NCBI GenBank assembly: GCA_941918925.1
Contig: OW799233.1
Location: 133,206,533 to 133,270,532 of the forward strand
DNA length: 64,000 bases
Direction: 5' to 3'
DNA from: Phyto melanocephala
Taxonomy: Eukaryota > Arthropoda > Insecta > Diptera > Rhinophoridae
The notes beneath the pieces are model-generated. The model had not been told where the DNA came from. It saw only the letters and a list, made by a program, of their open reading frames with translations, and searched no databases. Positions 45,288 through 56,934 of this stretch are shown here, one piece after another (within the stretch, counting starts at the first letter, position 1; every line of letters begins with the position of its first letter). The translations under genes were made by a program, and so were the position numbers.

Positions 45288-45727
45288 ATAAACCCCCCAA
45301 CTTTTGCTCAAGATATTGAAGCTTAACGAAAACAAATATTCAGCATATACTACAGTATACTTAATATACTTATAAAAAGTCTTATTTATTTATGTATTAA
45401 TTAAATTATTTATTTATTTATTTTACTTGTAAAGGGTATCTTTTGTCCTTAAATTCAACTTATTTAAACCAAATTAGTCAACTGCATTCATGTCAGTTAT
45501 TGCGTAATTGTGTAGCCAAACGTATACAAACTGTAAAAATTTTTATTATAATCTATTTTTGCAATATTTTTTTAATTTTTTCTTTAAATATTATATTTTA
45601 TATATTCGAACCGGTTAACCGGTTTTTTCTAAATTTTCGAAATAGCAACCGGTTTTTTTAAATTTTAAATTTCAAACTATTTGAAAACCGGTTTCTTAAA
45701 AAAGTCGAATAATCGATCACCCTAGTA

Positions 45728-46418
45728 TTTATGCAAGTATGTGAATAAATGAAGGGACATACAGATATACAATTATTTATACACATCATCTGCACAGTTT
45801 TAATAGCGATTGTAGAGCAAAACATACTTTGCTATTTGTGGCCTTCAAAGGTTAACGGAACAACTATCTTTCTTCCACTTAAGGCTGCAACCATACTGAT
45901 TCGTTGAGTTTTCTTTCCAGATTTTAGTGGACTAGTATTTCCCTCAATTTTATACATACAATGTGAAGGCACACACTTTGACTAAAAACGACTGTACCTT
46001 TGCCCGCCTCAGCATCCATTAGTGCTGCTAACATGTAAATCTACGTAATTTACCCTCTGTTATGTATGCGTTTGTGTTAACATGCGTTGTCTAGTATTAT
46101 GCCTTTAAGGCAATTTTCTTATGCATTTATGATAAGGTGTTACATAAATTTCTTATCTCAACTACTGTTTTATATTTGCGTTTGTAGTTAGCCGTCAAAG
46201 AAAGCTTAAAAGGTATTTGTGATGTTATTTGTTAAAATTTGTCGCATGACTTAGAGCAAGATACATATATGAAAATTAGTGAGATTGTAAAAGCATCAAT
46301 TAATAGAAGTTAGAATAATATTGATTTGTGTCATCATACTTTGTAAATTCAAAAAAAAAAAATAATAATAAAAAATTGCATTTAAATAACTTGAGAATAA
46401 AAATAAAAAAAAATGTTT
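45728..46418. other. Unassigned stretch
   Basis: No recognisable gene, repeat end or array. Confidence 0.55.
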
Positions 46419-46708
46419 TTATACCCGCCACCAAAAAAAATGGTGGGGGTATATTCATTTTGTCATTGCGTTTGTAACACATCGAAATATCCATTTTAGA
46501 CCCCATAAAGTGTATATGTTCTTAATGGGGAGTTCATTTTATGACGATGTAGCTATGTATGTCTGTGTGTCCATCTGTTAAAAGCTCAATAGAGCTCGAA
46601 CAGAAAAAGCTATGGTGCTCAAATTTTGCCAGAATATTTCTTATACACAAGGTTGGAATTAAAAATGGGTAAAATCGGAATATTTGGAAGAGAGTAATGG
46701 CTCGTAAT

Positions 46709-48027
46709 TAGGGTTTGGGAACCGGGAATTCCCGCCCGGGAATTCCCGGGAATGAACCACTTACTATTCCCGGAAAAATTTTGCTCTTATTCCCGGGAAA
46801 ACGGGAAATAAAAAATATATAGTATATTAGGAAATATATTTAATTTTATTTTTAATTTCTTATCTGTTTCGGTAAATTTAAAGAATATTTGAATAAAAAG
46901 TAAGGTTTTTAATTTGTTAGCATTTTTTGTTCGTTAAGTATTTACTTACAACTTTTCTCAAATACGAATATGTAAAAGAAAAACAGGCATCGTCGGTCAA
47001 AAATATTTCACGCCAAAGTTAACGACTTTCTGAAATTATTTTTAATAAGTGCTTTTAAATTTCAAGTGAATTAATTATATACATACATAATTAATTGTTT
47101 CCTTGTATATAAATGTTTTTTAAAACAACTGTAAAACCAGCAGTAGATTCCGTGGTTCATTTTTATAAATATAATCACAAATTGTTTTTAAAAGTGGTCA
47201 CAGAATTTGTAAGTATAATTTTTTTTATTTATGATTGAATTTTTCTAATAATACTTTTTTTTAAATTCACTTTGCTTAGAAGCAAAATGTCTGAAGTTTG
47301 GAACTATTTTCAAAAGTAGACAACGCAGCACAATGTAATATTTCCCGAAAAGGTTAATGTTCAAGGGCGGTAGTACTAGTGGTCTCATACGGCACCTTCT
47401 TTTCGTTCATAAAATAAAATTTGAAAACGATTCTTTAACACCTGCACCAAATAAAAAAAAAAAAAAAATCACCATTAAAAGTTTTTTAGACACCCAAACA
47501 TTACCAGAAATTTTTTCAAAAATTGGCAGCAGTCGATGGAATATCTATTCGAACAATTGCACAAGGTTCTTTTATTCGTCAATGTTTTTTCAGTAAAAAT
47601 ATGACGTTACCAAAATATGAAACTGATGCTAAAAACATTGTAATAAAATATTACAACGCCGTTAAAAATACGATGGTGAAAACAATATCGAGTCAAATTT
47701 GCGACAATTTAAGGTTTGCTCTTGTATTAGACGAGTGGAGTAGTGTTGCCCAAAAAAGATATCTGTTTACATGCCAATAATTATTTTTATAATTTGGGTT
47801 AAGTTTATATTTCCGGAAGATGTAATGCTGACACAATAAGGACTCTAATGGAAAATAAAATACTACTAAAACAATGAATTATTAACAAAATCGTGATGTT
47901 AAAGTTAACAAACATTATTTATTTTAAAAGAAATATTATTTTCGGGAATCCCGGGAATTCCCGGGAAGACGATTTTTTAATTCCCGTTTCCCGGGAACAT
48001 AAAAAGACCGGGAAATCCCAAACCCTA
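46709..48027 (+). mobile_element. hAT element with perfect 8-bp target duplication
   Basis: Terminal inverted repeats are TAGGGTTTGGGA / TCCCAAACCCTA. Both flanks are CTCGTAAT (46701-46708 and 48028-48035). GC-rich palindromes lie inside both ends: CCCGGGAATTCCCGGGAA near 46735 and again near 47950. It is 1.3 kb and contains only the front of a transposase. The intact duplication shows that it inserted into the DINE-A copy and was not rearranged afterwards. Confidence 0.9.
47287..47880 (+). pseudogene. hAT transposase, BED finger region and N-terminal part
   Basis: It starts SEVWNYFQK (47287), a BED zinc-finger opening, then a frame with GGSTSGLIRHLLFVHKIKFE, the second half of the finger with its His pair. 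The expected Cys pair is not visible. KSFLDTQTLPEIF follows. After a frame change come AAVDGISIRTIAQGSFIRQC and LRFALVLDEWSSVAQKRYL, the hAT segment holding the first catalytic Asp (DEW). A decayed NLG..YISGRCNADTIRTL follows to about 47880. The rest, including the dimerisation region near the C-terminus, is missing. Confidence 0.75.
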
Positions 48028-48424
48028 CTCGTAATGCAAGAGTAGGTCGAAAAACTATCTCCTTCCAACATCGAATATAATGCAATTGTATCCAAACGTA
48101 TTAACTTAGAGCCATAAAATTTCGAATGTATATTTCCAGAGTAAAAAAATATTTTTCCCTTAAAATTGCTTAAATCTATGTATTAGGAAACGAATTAAAG
48201 ATGAAAATGTATGCACACAGAGTATTTTTCAATATATTTAAAACTTAAAACCTAATTAATTTTGAATTTTTTTTTTTATATAATTTTTCTATGGACAACG
48301 TTTTTTAAAGACTTAAGAACTATATTGAAATATCTAAGTTAAATTTGTTAGTTAAAACTACATTGCCACGCCTAATTTAACGCGCACAAAGTATGCTTGT
48401 CGTTAATTTAGTAAAGAAGGCTTT

Positions 48425-49980
48425 GCAACTATCACGTGAACTCAATGTAGTGTATCCCTCTGGTTTGCTTCTAGAAAAATTTTTTTGATAAAATACAATA
48501 AAATATATTTAAATCTAAATTTATCTAAACCATAACATCGAACATATGTTTGTGCCACGTTGCAAGTGAACAACATCTTCCAAAAATTACTCGAGGAGGT
48601 TAAATTGTTATTTTTTTACCTTTTACTGACTCTAATATTGTTAAAAAAAAATTTTAAAATATATGGCTGCATTTACTACTTAAGTTTGGTGCATAAGAGG
48701 GCTATAGTTGCAATTGGTGAGACACCATCAGAAATGAAGGATATAAATGCCAAAATTGGAGCTTACGGCTGAATCGGCAGGCATTGATTTATCGCCTTTA
48801 ATTTATATTTTTTTTTTAATATTTTTATGAAATCACCCGAGATAAGGAAAACTTCTCACAGTACAGAATTATCCATAAACTATTGATAATTGCTTTTGTT
48901 TATAAGATTATTACACAAACAAAAATTCTTTAACATGTTCATAATTTCAACGTGTGCTTAAATAATGAAAGATTTTAAAAACTTTTTTCCGTTGACATTT
49001 TTCAAAATTTTTTCTACTTCAATATGTATGAATGCATGCAAACACCACTTTTTTCGATTGGTTGAAAGTTAAGTTTTCTTATTTTAATAACAAGTATGTT
49101 CTTATGCAGCTATAAAGCTGCTATTGGAAGAGGAATACACATTTGACTTAAAATATTTCTATACAAAAGCAATTCAGTATACAAATCTTCTATTCATTAG
49201 CAAATTATTCTGCGTATTTTTAAGCGGAAAGTCTCATTTAAATAAAATAAATAATGAAATAAATAAAGGCGGGATCTATAAGTACCTTTTCATCACATGT
49301 TTATAATGTTATTATCAATTAAAGACACTCCTACAAAAATAATTATATTTTTTTTATGTTTCGAAGGAAATAAGGTTAAAAGTCGCCTCAATACAAAAAC
49401 ATAAATGCACGCACATTTATATCTATTCATCATATAAACATATATTACAACAACAATCATAAAACAACATTATACTGAAGATATTTATGTGTTGTATATC
49501 TAAAAGAATCCTTTTTATTTTATTTTTACTTAATAAGCAAGTAAACCAACAAACAACTAGAAGATATCCCTGTAAAATGTTGTCGCATGAAAATTTCTTT
49601 AATGTTAAAACTTAATATAAAAGGCCAGGCTAGACGGAAACACAGCCAATAAAATGTTACAAAACAAAAACATTCAAAATATATTTAAAGTTAAACAAAC
49701 ACTACATTTACAAAAAAGTTTGTAGTGAAAGAAAACAAGACAGTGCACAGTAGATCGTACCATGGTACGTGAAAAAAATATATAATAAGAAATCTTTCTC
49801 TTAATGTGAAGCTAAAAGATACTTTAAAGCAAGAAGTAGTAACGGAAAATGTTCAATCTTTCGTGATATGTTCGGCATATACAGGCGGATCTTAATTTAT
49901 ATATATTGATGATTTTGTTTCGAGAAGCTTAATGTTTTTCTTTAAGCATCATTGACTTTAAAGCCACCGTTCTAGTATTT
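48425..49980. other. Unassigned AT-rich stretch
   Basis: A perfect 14-base palindrome CGTACCATGGTACG lies at 49756-49769. A 70-codon frame at 48560-48772 has no recognisable domain. Confidence 0.5.
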
Positions 49981-50089
49981 ACCCACCAGATCTTAGTTGG
50001 TTGGTTGGTTGGTGAAGTCTGTATGACACCGTTTTTACAAGACCACATCACTCGTCAGTTTCAATGTATCTCAGAATAGAGAAAAGAGT

Positions 50090-50945
50090 AAGAGTACTAG
50101 ACCTACCCCTTGGCTATGAGGTATGTCAGTAGATCATTCAGTCCAGCTTCAGGTATCGCAAAGAGGCTATCCAGTACATATTTGCCCAGAAATCTGTGTC
50201 TCTTAGCCCCCAGTGCAAGACATTAACAGATAAAGTGGAAAACCGATTCCTCCTACTCCATATCCAGACAGCTGAGACAATGGTCGTTCGATGGAAGTCC
50301 GAGTCGACTTGTATGTTTGCCTAACACCAAGTGACCCGTCAAACCTGCCAGCAACCTCTATATGTCCCTCCGACAAAGGATATTAAGCCCCTGGTATTAA
50401 GAGAGGGTTACGTAAGCCAGCCACCTTACATGTACCCAGCCCACGCCATCTATTCTCGGTCTTCTAAAGAAAGTTTCCGAAGTTCCTTCTTTTAAAAGTC
50501 CCTAACGGTATTGCAACTGTATTTGCATTATAGATATCCAAAGCAGATCCTCTTCTGGCAAGATCATCTGCCTGTTCGTTACTATAGTGGCCCTTATGCG
50601 CAGGAACCCAAACTAGAGTAACGCCAGTCCACTGACCAAGTCTTTACAGTTTCCTTCTATATTGGCGAACTAACTTAGACGTAGTAATGTATGACCGGAA
50701 TGACAGGAGTACCGCCTGACTTTCGACAAATATATCAATATTTCCCTTTATATTCCTGTCTTTCAGTACCCTACATGCCTCCCTGATAGCAAGTATTTCC
50801 CCCTGGAATATTCTACAATCATCAGGAAGGCAGAAAGAGAGCTCAGTCTCCAGTTCATCAGAGGAGATACTGGATCCAACACCACATTCTCTCCTAGAAG
50901 CGACCGTATAGATCCTGGTGTCGAAGCTCCCCACAAGGTCACCTT
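50090..50945 (-). pseudogene. Non-LTR retrotransposon: RNase H to ORF2 end
   Basis: A 96-codon frame (50934-50644) carries FQGEILAIREACRVL, the Glu motif of RNase H, and IDIFVESQAVLLSF, where the DSQAAL motif has Glu for Asp. It continues out of frame with VTLVWVPAHKGHYSNEQADD and LARRGSA (about 50600-50545), then LTGHLVLGKHTSRLGLPSND, CLSCLDM and a LLTYLIAKG end near 50095. This is a nearly complete RNase H plus C-terminal domain. The upstream reverse transcriptase is gone. A run of TTGG units at about 49998-50013 lies beyond the 3' end. Confidence 0.8.
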
Positions 50946-50959
50946 CATCAGATCTTAAG

Positions 50960-51735
50960 TGCCACCCTAATATCAGAAAATTAATGCTCTCATAAAATCT
51001 TTAAAATTATATAAAAATAGTATGTAATTAAAAAAAAAATATCAAATAGATAGATACATGCCAAGAAACATAAGCCCCAAATATTGGGATAGCAATTATT
51101 CAAATAATAGTAACAGCCCGAACTAAATTCAACTAGGCAATCTGGTTTAAGAAGTGTGGAGATATTTTTGAGTGTAATGGAAAAAAAGAATATGAACTCA
51201 GCTCTAGATTAGAAAAATTTATGTAAAGTTTTTATTTCAAAAGGTCCTGGACAACCTAATTATAATACTAGCTTTATAAGCAAAATTAACGTCCCATCGC
51301 AACATAAATAACTAAACAACGAAAACACAACGAAATGACATGCAATTTGCGTCATTATGAACAATCCTCTATTTATATCTAGTGTCTGTTTCTAATATTC
51401 TGCGGCACTGCGAAATATTTAAGTAGATGAAATCTATTGCACTCAATTGTTGCTTATTATTTTAGTTTAAGTGATGATTGTACACAGGCAGAAAGAGTCC
51501 ACCGTCAACTGAAAAAATATAAACATGACACAACCTGGCTATCCGTGTAGTGATATCTTGCGAAATGTGTGCCGCGTGCAATAAAAGTGGACATACTACA
51601 AAAATTATCTGAACATCATTTTACTCCATGTTAAATGTAGCTGGGTTCAATTGACTTATTATGACCTTTCCCAGTAGTGGCATGGGCATTAGTATATAGC
51701 TTTCTCATTCATTTATAATTTCTACAGTAATCATT
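50960..51735. other. Unassigned AT-rich stretch
   Basis: Nothing recognisable. Confidence 0.55.
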
Positions 51736-51739
51736 TTCG

Positions 51740-52050
51740 TTCCCAAAAACAATATATTTTTTGAGATCTTGTGGATAGGCAAGTCGATTAAGCGATTATA
51801 TCTATACTTTCCATATTTTTATCCTAAAAATTAAAATTTTTCAGCAGATTGTAAGCCAAAGTCCTGAAAATTTTTCCTGAAAATATCTCACAAATCGGTG
51901 CAAATATGACAGAGACTTAAGTACCAAGATTCAACTATTTCGGTTTTTTCTTAAAATTTAAAAGTCAACCTAGGGAATCGATATGAATATCAGATAAAAT
52001 TACTTGACCAGCAAAATGCAATACATTATAAAACATTCAAAATCCACTGC
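51740..52050 (+). repeat. DINE-C fragment
   Basis: GATAGGCAAGTCGATTAAGCG matches the GGGGAGTCGATTAAGC segment after the DINE-B/C start. ATTACTTGACCAGCAAAATGC matches the reverse of the DINE-C body at about 21220-21250. The ends are missing. Confidence 0.5.
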
Positions 52051-52054
52051 TACT

Positions 52055-53575
52055 ACAAAAAGGCATACAATGAATGTATATATGGGTAATAGCTCATATC
52101 CAGTATTCAAAAAAATACCCCCTTAATGCCCAAAGAAAGAATTAATTTATTTTAATCCATACATTTCGGCCTGTAAAACTCAACAGGTATTAGGTGATCT
52201 TTGGTAGTTGAAGATGTTTATGATTTAGTATGTTTTAGGAAAAGTACAAACAGAATTATAGGTGGGTGATTGAAAGGAGCGCGTTTAAATAGTCTATTTA
52301 AGGTTATTCAAAAAATTTCGGTAATTTTTTTCTTAGTCATACATAATTTGCCTCTTTTGCAGATTATTTTGAAAATAGTTTTTACTCGCATGGCTTCATA
52401 AACCGTAACTCTAAAAAGATTTAATCCTGCAAACCATATAAGTATATTTTAATAATTTTTACTACTTAACAAAAAAACTTCGTTCGGTTATAATCGAGTT
52501 AACAATGTTTTTTTTGGCAAAATTCCGAAAAAAGCGGATTTCGTCTAGATGTGTATTTATTTTAGATTTACTTCTTTTCATTTGCATTTTTTGTTCTTGT
52601 GGATTTCAATTCCTAGTAGCTTTAAAGCAAATAATTTGTGATAACAACTTTGGCGCCAAATAAACGTTAAAACGTCTCAGTTTTGTAGTTCTTATTGTTC
52701 TTCTTATTCTTCTGCTGCTGTTATTGCAGTTGTTTCTGCGAAATACTCAAAATCGTTTTAGCATTATGAACCATTTACATTTACAGTAAAAGTTTATAAA
52801 TTCATGTACAAAATGGCAACTAATAGAAAAATTTATATCACATTTACGTTTTTTCTTCATTTACAAGAATGAATGAACGTTTATTTTAGACTTTAAGACG
52901 AGAGTATTTTGTAGATGAAAAATTTTCATTTTCTTTGCAGTTGTCGATTAGCTTACAGTCGGAATAAGATATGGCAGAGCAGTCCTTTTTACTCCGGTTT
53001 GAAAATGTAACACAAATGCCAAGTTTTAAAGTCAGTAGAATTTATTCCAGTCAGTCTTAGCTCTTTGTTTCATACCACAGTTAACTTTAATAAAATGAAA
53101 AAGATTGTTCTCGCATATACAAAAACAGTCATGTGTTTATTAATTTTATTTAAATCCAATTGCATTTTAAGTGGCTGCTATGCGTTAGAGTGTGTATCTT
53201 GATTTGCACTTTGAATAATTAGAAGTGATTCCTGTCAATCAAATTATTGTGAGTTTCATATCGATTTAATTTTATTTATTCAATAAAAATAAAAAAATTA
53301 TTCTAATTATTTTTTTTACCAAATTTGTTTTTCAGTAAATTTTTTTTTTGTGTGGTATGTGGCAACTTCCTATTGAATTCACATGCCTGCAATACCAAAG
53401 ACAGCTACAAAAACATTTTTGTAAATGCGGGATTTTTATAAATTTTAACATTTATTTTTAAACTTTTGTAATATATAAATTTTTTAAGGAATTTTCTATT
53501 GTTTGTTATGAATTTTTCCCATCTCTCCGTGCTTGCTTATCTTTTTAATTAAAAAAAAAAACAAGTCAATTTCGG
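52055..53575. other. Unassigned stretch
   Basis: No coding motif, terminal repeat or tandem array recognised. Confidence 0.55.
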
Positions 53576-53579
53576 AAAC

Positions 53580-54170
53580 CCTGTTCTGAAGTAGGTGTAT
53601 CCCAGAGAAAGTATTCCGCATCCATCGAAGAAAATAGTAGCCGAATGAGGCAAGGTCTGAGTTATAAGACAAACCAAAATCGTTCCCATAAATTTATTTC
53701 TGAATAGTTTTTAACAGGTATTTCAACTTTGGGGAGCGTTGTCATTATGAAATATTACGATTTCTTGTCGAGTTGCATATTCTGGGAGTTTCAAACATTT
53801 CGTTTGCTCCCGCTACAGATTTTTTGCGATGGTTCGAATAGATTCGCGCAGCTCATAAGAAGCATGACCTTTTTCATCCAATCAAATACACAGCATTACC
53901 ATTCGAATTTTGTGTCGATTTACATGGTTTGCTGGGCTTTACATCTCTTACGATTCGTGTTAACGTAATGGATGGATTTTTTATCGCAAATAATGATTCA
54001 TTGCAAAAATGTTTTTTTTTACAACGTTCAGAAATCTTGTCGGACATGAAATATCGTGTTTTAAGGTTTCTCCACTTAATTCATATAGTATCCAATTACA
54101 CTGATTTTGGATGAACTTTGCTTCTCGTACAAAATTTGCTATAACTGCTACTAGAGCTGCTCAAAACTTC
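53580..54170 (-). pseudogene. Mariner transposase, catalytic core fragment
   Basis: From right to left on the minus strand: KPSKPCKSTQNSNGNAVYLIG (about 53950-53890; the KP-x-STSTAKPN..KVML-like stretch after the first Asp), SYELRESIRTIAKNL (about 53850), EYATRQEIVIFHNDNAP (about 53770-53735; second catalytic Asp in HNDNA), and YNSDLASFGYYFLRW then SGIHLLQNRV (about 53665-53580; the YSPDLAPSDYHLF third Asp region). The N-terminal DNA-binding part is not seen. The subfamily differs from the GDES, QQDGA and MITE types elsewhere in the window. Confidence 0.75.
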
Positions 54171-54349
54171 CAACTAATTTACAAGATCTTTTTCAGTTTC
54201 ATTAAAACAATCATCATGTAGTTATGCCTCCAAAATCTTGGCCTTTCAAGCTATTTTAGATGGCTTGCGCGTCCCCTGTCTTTTGTCTCAAAATCGCCAC
54301 TTCTAAAACCAACGGAACATATTTTCCATTACTTTGATTTGGTAAGCAA

Positions 54350-54935
54350 AAATCAATATCTTGCAGCTCGAAGATAATAGGCATGATATAACCTTATAAA
54401 TATTCGCACAAAATTTCGGTCTAATTGGTTGCTAATCGACAAAGTTATATGCGAAATTTCACAAGGTCCTTAATAATATTTGGACACCCTACTGAAACCA
54501 ATTTACAAGCCGTCGTCTTAAAAACTATCTCTGGGAAAAACAAGCAACTCAGCTTAAAACTGTGATATATCACCAACATACAGATACGCCGGGGCTTTTC
54601 CAAAAATTAACAAACGAAAATCTATCTTTTATTTCAGCTTCTGCACGACCTATCATTATGGGTGTAGAATAAAATGGCTGGACTAGTTAAATATGATATA
54701 CTATAAAAAGTTTAAAATCCATGATAGACGCAGCTACAAAACTCGTGCAGTAAATTTATATATTGGTCAAATTAAGAATCTAAAAATTCACATGAAACGG
54801 CTTGACCACTAAATATAGCAAATTATGAACGAGTTTTATTTCAAAAATGGCGTTCGCAACAAAATGGCGGATAATTGTTTTCTTAACGCCATCACTATGA
54901 GCTTAACTAGAAGAATACACTTAACTATAAAAAAA
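54350..54935 (+). repeat. DINE-C fragment
   Basis: CTTAACTAGAAGAATACACTT, ACGCCATCACTATGAG, AAATGGCGGATAATTG and GGCTTGACCACTAAATATAGC match, in reverse, the body of DINE-C at 21105-21330. The left part is weaker. It abuts a non-LTR tail. Confidence 0.5.
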
Positions 54936-54989
54936 TTAAATAAAGAATAAAGAAAAATAGCGTATAACATTAAATCCTAAATATAGACT

Positions 54990-55745
54990 ACGCAACGTAG
55001 CACTTGATAACCAGTCTGTAGTTAAGTGCGTGCAGCGTATGGATGTGAACTTGAAACTGGTGCTCGAATGTGTTTTGAAGCTCAATAGGTGTGCCTTTGT
55101 GAACGAGGTAACGCTAATGTGGGTTAAGTGACCTGTTGGCATAAATGAAAATAAGGCTGCGGATGAACTTGCGAAAAGAGGAGCTACAATGGCATTCTGC
55201 GGACCAGAATCTAGAGTTACTCTTGGTGGTGGGATGGTGCGGGCGAAGGTCTTACAATGGGTAGAATCTATGAACCTGAGAAGGTGGATGAAGACAACTA
55301 CATGTGGACAGGTCCTCAAAAGGCCCTTTGCAGAAATGCCGTCAGGGTACTCAGATATAATCGGGGGACCCTGAGCTAGATAACTGCTTGGGTCACAGGG
55401 CATGGCATCTTTCATTAATATCTGCACAGGATCGGGGTTGTGGAGGATGATGTTTGCAGAATGTGCCTTGAGACTGCTAAGAAAGCGGTATGGGAATGTC
55501 CGGCAATGGCTGGCAATAGACTTAGTACCACCGGCAGGCACACATTGGAAGTGAGTGCTATGGAGGTAATTAGTCTGGGGCAACTGCTGGCGTATACAAA
55601 GAACTCAGTGATGGGGATTGTAGATAACATCAGTCAGTAATGTGAAGTCACAAAAGTCTAGAGCAAACGCCTGGGATGGCACGGGATAACCTTGTAATCT
55701 CCGGGTAACGAAGGGGGTCGAAAAAGGAAGAGGTCTGCTTCGATA
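54990..55745 (+). pseudogene. Non-LTR retrotransposon 3' end (RNase H end, Cys domain, 3' UTR)
   Basis: Plus-strand text: VQRMDVNLKLVLECVLKLNR, EVTLMWVK, then NKAADELAKRG (end of RNase H, about 55170-55185), FCGPESRVTLGGGMVRAK, RWMKTTTCGQ, SYSDI.., WVTGHGIF (about 55395; the TGHC position), HRIGVVEDDVCRMCLETAKK, WECPAMAGNRLSTTGR. It is the same family as 14447-15060 and more complete. The minus-strand 215-codon frame (54936-55583) is only its antisense shadow. Confidence 0.8.
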
Positions 55746-55749
55746 TCCC

Positions 55750-56125
55750 CCTTACAAGCTTATAAGCTACGCACCGATATGGTCACTATTTTAACATGAC
55801 GGGGTTCATGATGGTGAAGCCCATTACCAGATTTAGTACCGTCGAATGCTCTTAAGTAGTTTTTTCATTTACTCAGATATTTAAGCGCTAAATAATGCCT
55901 AAAAAGATATTTGCATTAAATTTAATTTAACTTAAATAACCTTTATCTGGGCTATTGTATAAGAGTAGAATTAGTTTCTTATTTTTTTCTATCCCTTTTG
56001 TATATAAAAACAAATGTTTTGAATTCGTTACTTTCAAAACAGACTGTATTTAATATAGAACATAAACTTCTAAGGTACATCTAAGCCAAAATCCAAAACT
56101 AAATATAAATATAAACTAATACTTT
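55750..56125. other. Unassigned short stretch
   Basis: No gene or repeat end seen. Confidence 0.5.
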
Positions 56126-56126
56126 A

Positions 56127-56931
56127 ACAAGTAAGAGTGCTATATTCGGCCATGCCGAATCTTATATACCCTTCACAACGTGTAGTCATGCAAAAACAGT
56201 TGCTTGTATCACCATTCATCCCATATAAAATACGTACACGTATGTATGTTAAAAAAACGAAAAAAAAAAATTGTAAAAAAAAATTTTTAAAAAAATTTTA
56301 AAAAAAAATTTAAAAAAAAAATTATTATATATATAATATACATATATAAAACAAAAAAAAAATAAAAAAAAAAATAAATAAAAAAAAAAATTAAAAAAAA
56401 AAATAATAATAAAAATATAAATAATATATTAAATAAAAAATAAAAAAATATAAAAAAAAAAATTAAAAAAAAATTTTTTAAAAAATTAAAAAAAAATTTT
56501 TTTTGGCTCAGTTGGGATTCGATGCCACGTTTTCTCTAACCAGTATACACGTTTGTATGTATGTATGTTGTTGTTGTAATGTTGTTTTTGTGAAAAAAAA
56601 ATCGAGGTGGTCGTGGGTTTTTGCTCATATCTCAGTTGTTTATGTACCGATGTTTCTGATTTTCAATAGCGATCTACTCCCGAATATTTCTGATATTTTA
56701 ATACCTTACCCGGGTCCAACCTATGTCGGGGGACTTCAAAAAGTTGATTTCAACATACACACGGACAGACGGTCAGACGGACAGACGGACAGACTGACAG
56801 GGCTTAATCGACTTCCCTATTCATAAGCTTTCAGAAAATATATACTTTATGGGGTCGGAAATGAAAATTGTAGAAATTTCACACGGAATGACAAACCTAT
56901 ATATACCCTTTTTCACTGTGTGAAGGGTATA
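56127..56931 (-). mobile_element. DINE-B copy with long A-rich tract
   Basis: Left end ACAAGTAAGAGTGCTATATT with hairpin ATTCGGC-catGCCGAAT, then CCCTTCACAACGTGTAGTC. A nearly pure A/T tract lies at about 56255-56505. Blocks GACAGACGGTCAGACGGAC, CTTTATGGGGTCGGAAATG and CATTCCGTGTG (reversed) follow, then the right end CACTGTGTGAAGGGTATA. It is the reverse-orientation equivalent of 35024-35810. Confidence 0.85.
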
Positions 56932-56934
56932 ATT

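Larger units (their letters stand above)
43027..45724. mobile_element. hAT-like element with nested DINE-B insertions
   Basis: Ends are TAGGGTGATCGA (43027) and TCGATCACCCTA (to 45724), exact inverted repeats of 12 bases. Flanks are GTGTTTAT and GTATTTAT, an 8-bp target duplication with one change, as expected for hAT. Next to both ends are repeated AACCGG/CCGGTTTTTT words (five or more), as in hAT subterminal binding sites. No transposase is recognised. Removing the two DINE-B insertions leaves about 1.3 kb. Confidence 0.75.
46420..48420 (+). mobile_element. DINE-A copy split by a hAT insertion, 3' end lost
   Basis: It begins TATACCCGCCACC with the foldback and CATTGCGTTTGTAACAC. The DINE-A body resumes after the hAT element at 48028 with CAAGAGTAGGTCGAAAAAC and fades near 48420 after GCCACGCCTAATTTAACGCG. 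The terminal hairpin and the MITE are absent. Confidence 0.8.

Noticed and set aside
49756..49769. 14-base perfect palindrome CGTACCATGGTACG
   Set aside because: A single palindrome of this length can occur by chance in a 64-kb window, and nothing nearby supports a function.
54936..55583. The longest open frame in the window, 215 codons on the minus strand
   Set aside because: It is antisense to the non-LTR retrotransposon remnant, whose plus-strand translation has clear RNase H and Cys motifs. The minus-strand text has no domain.
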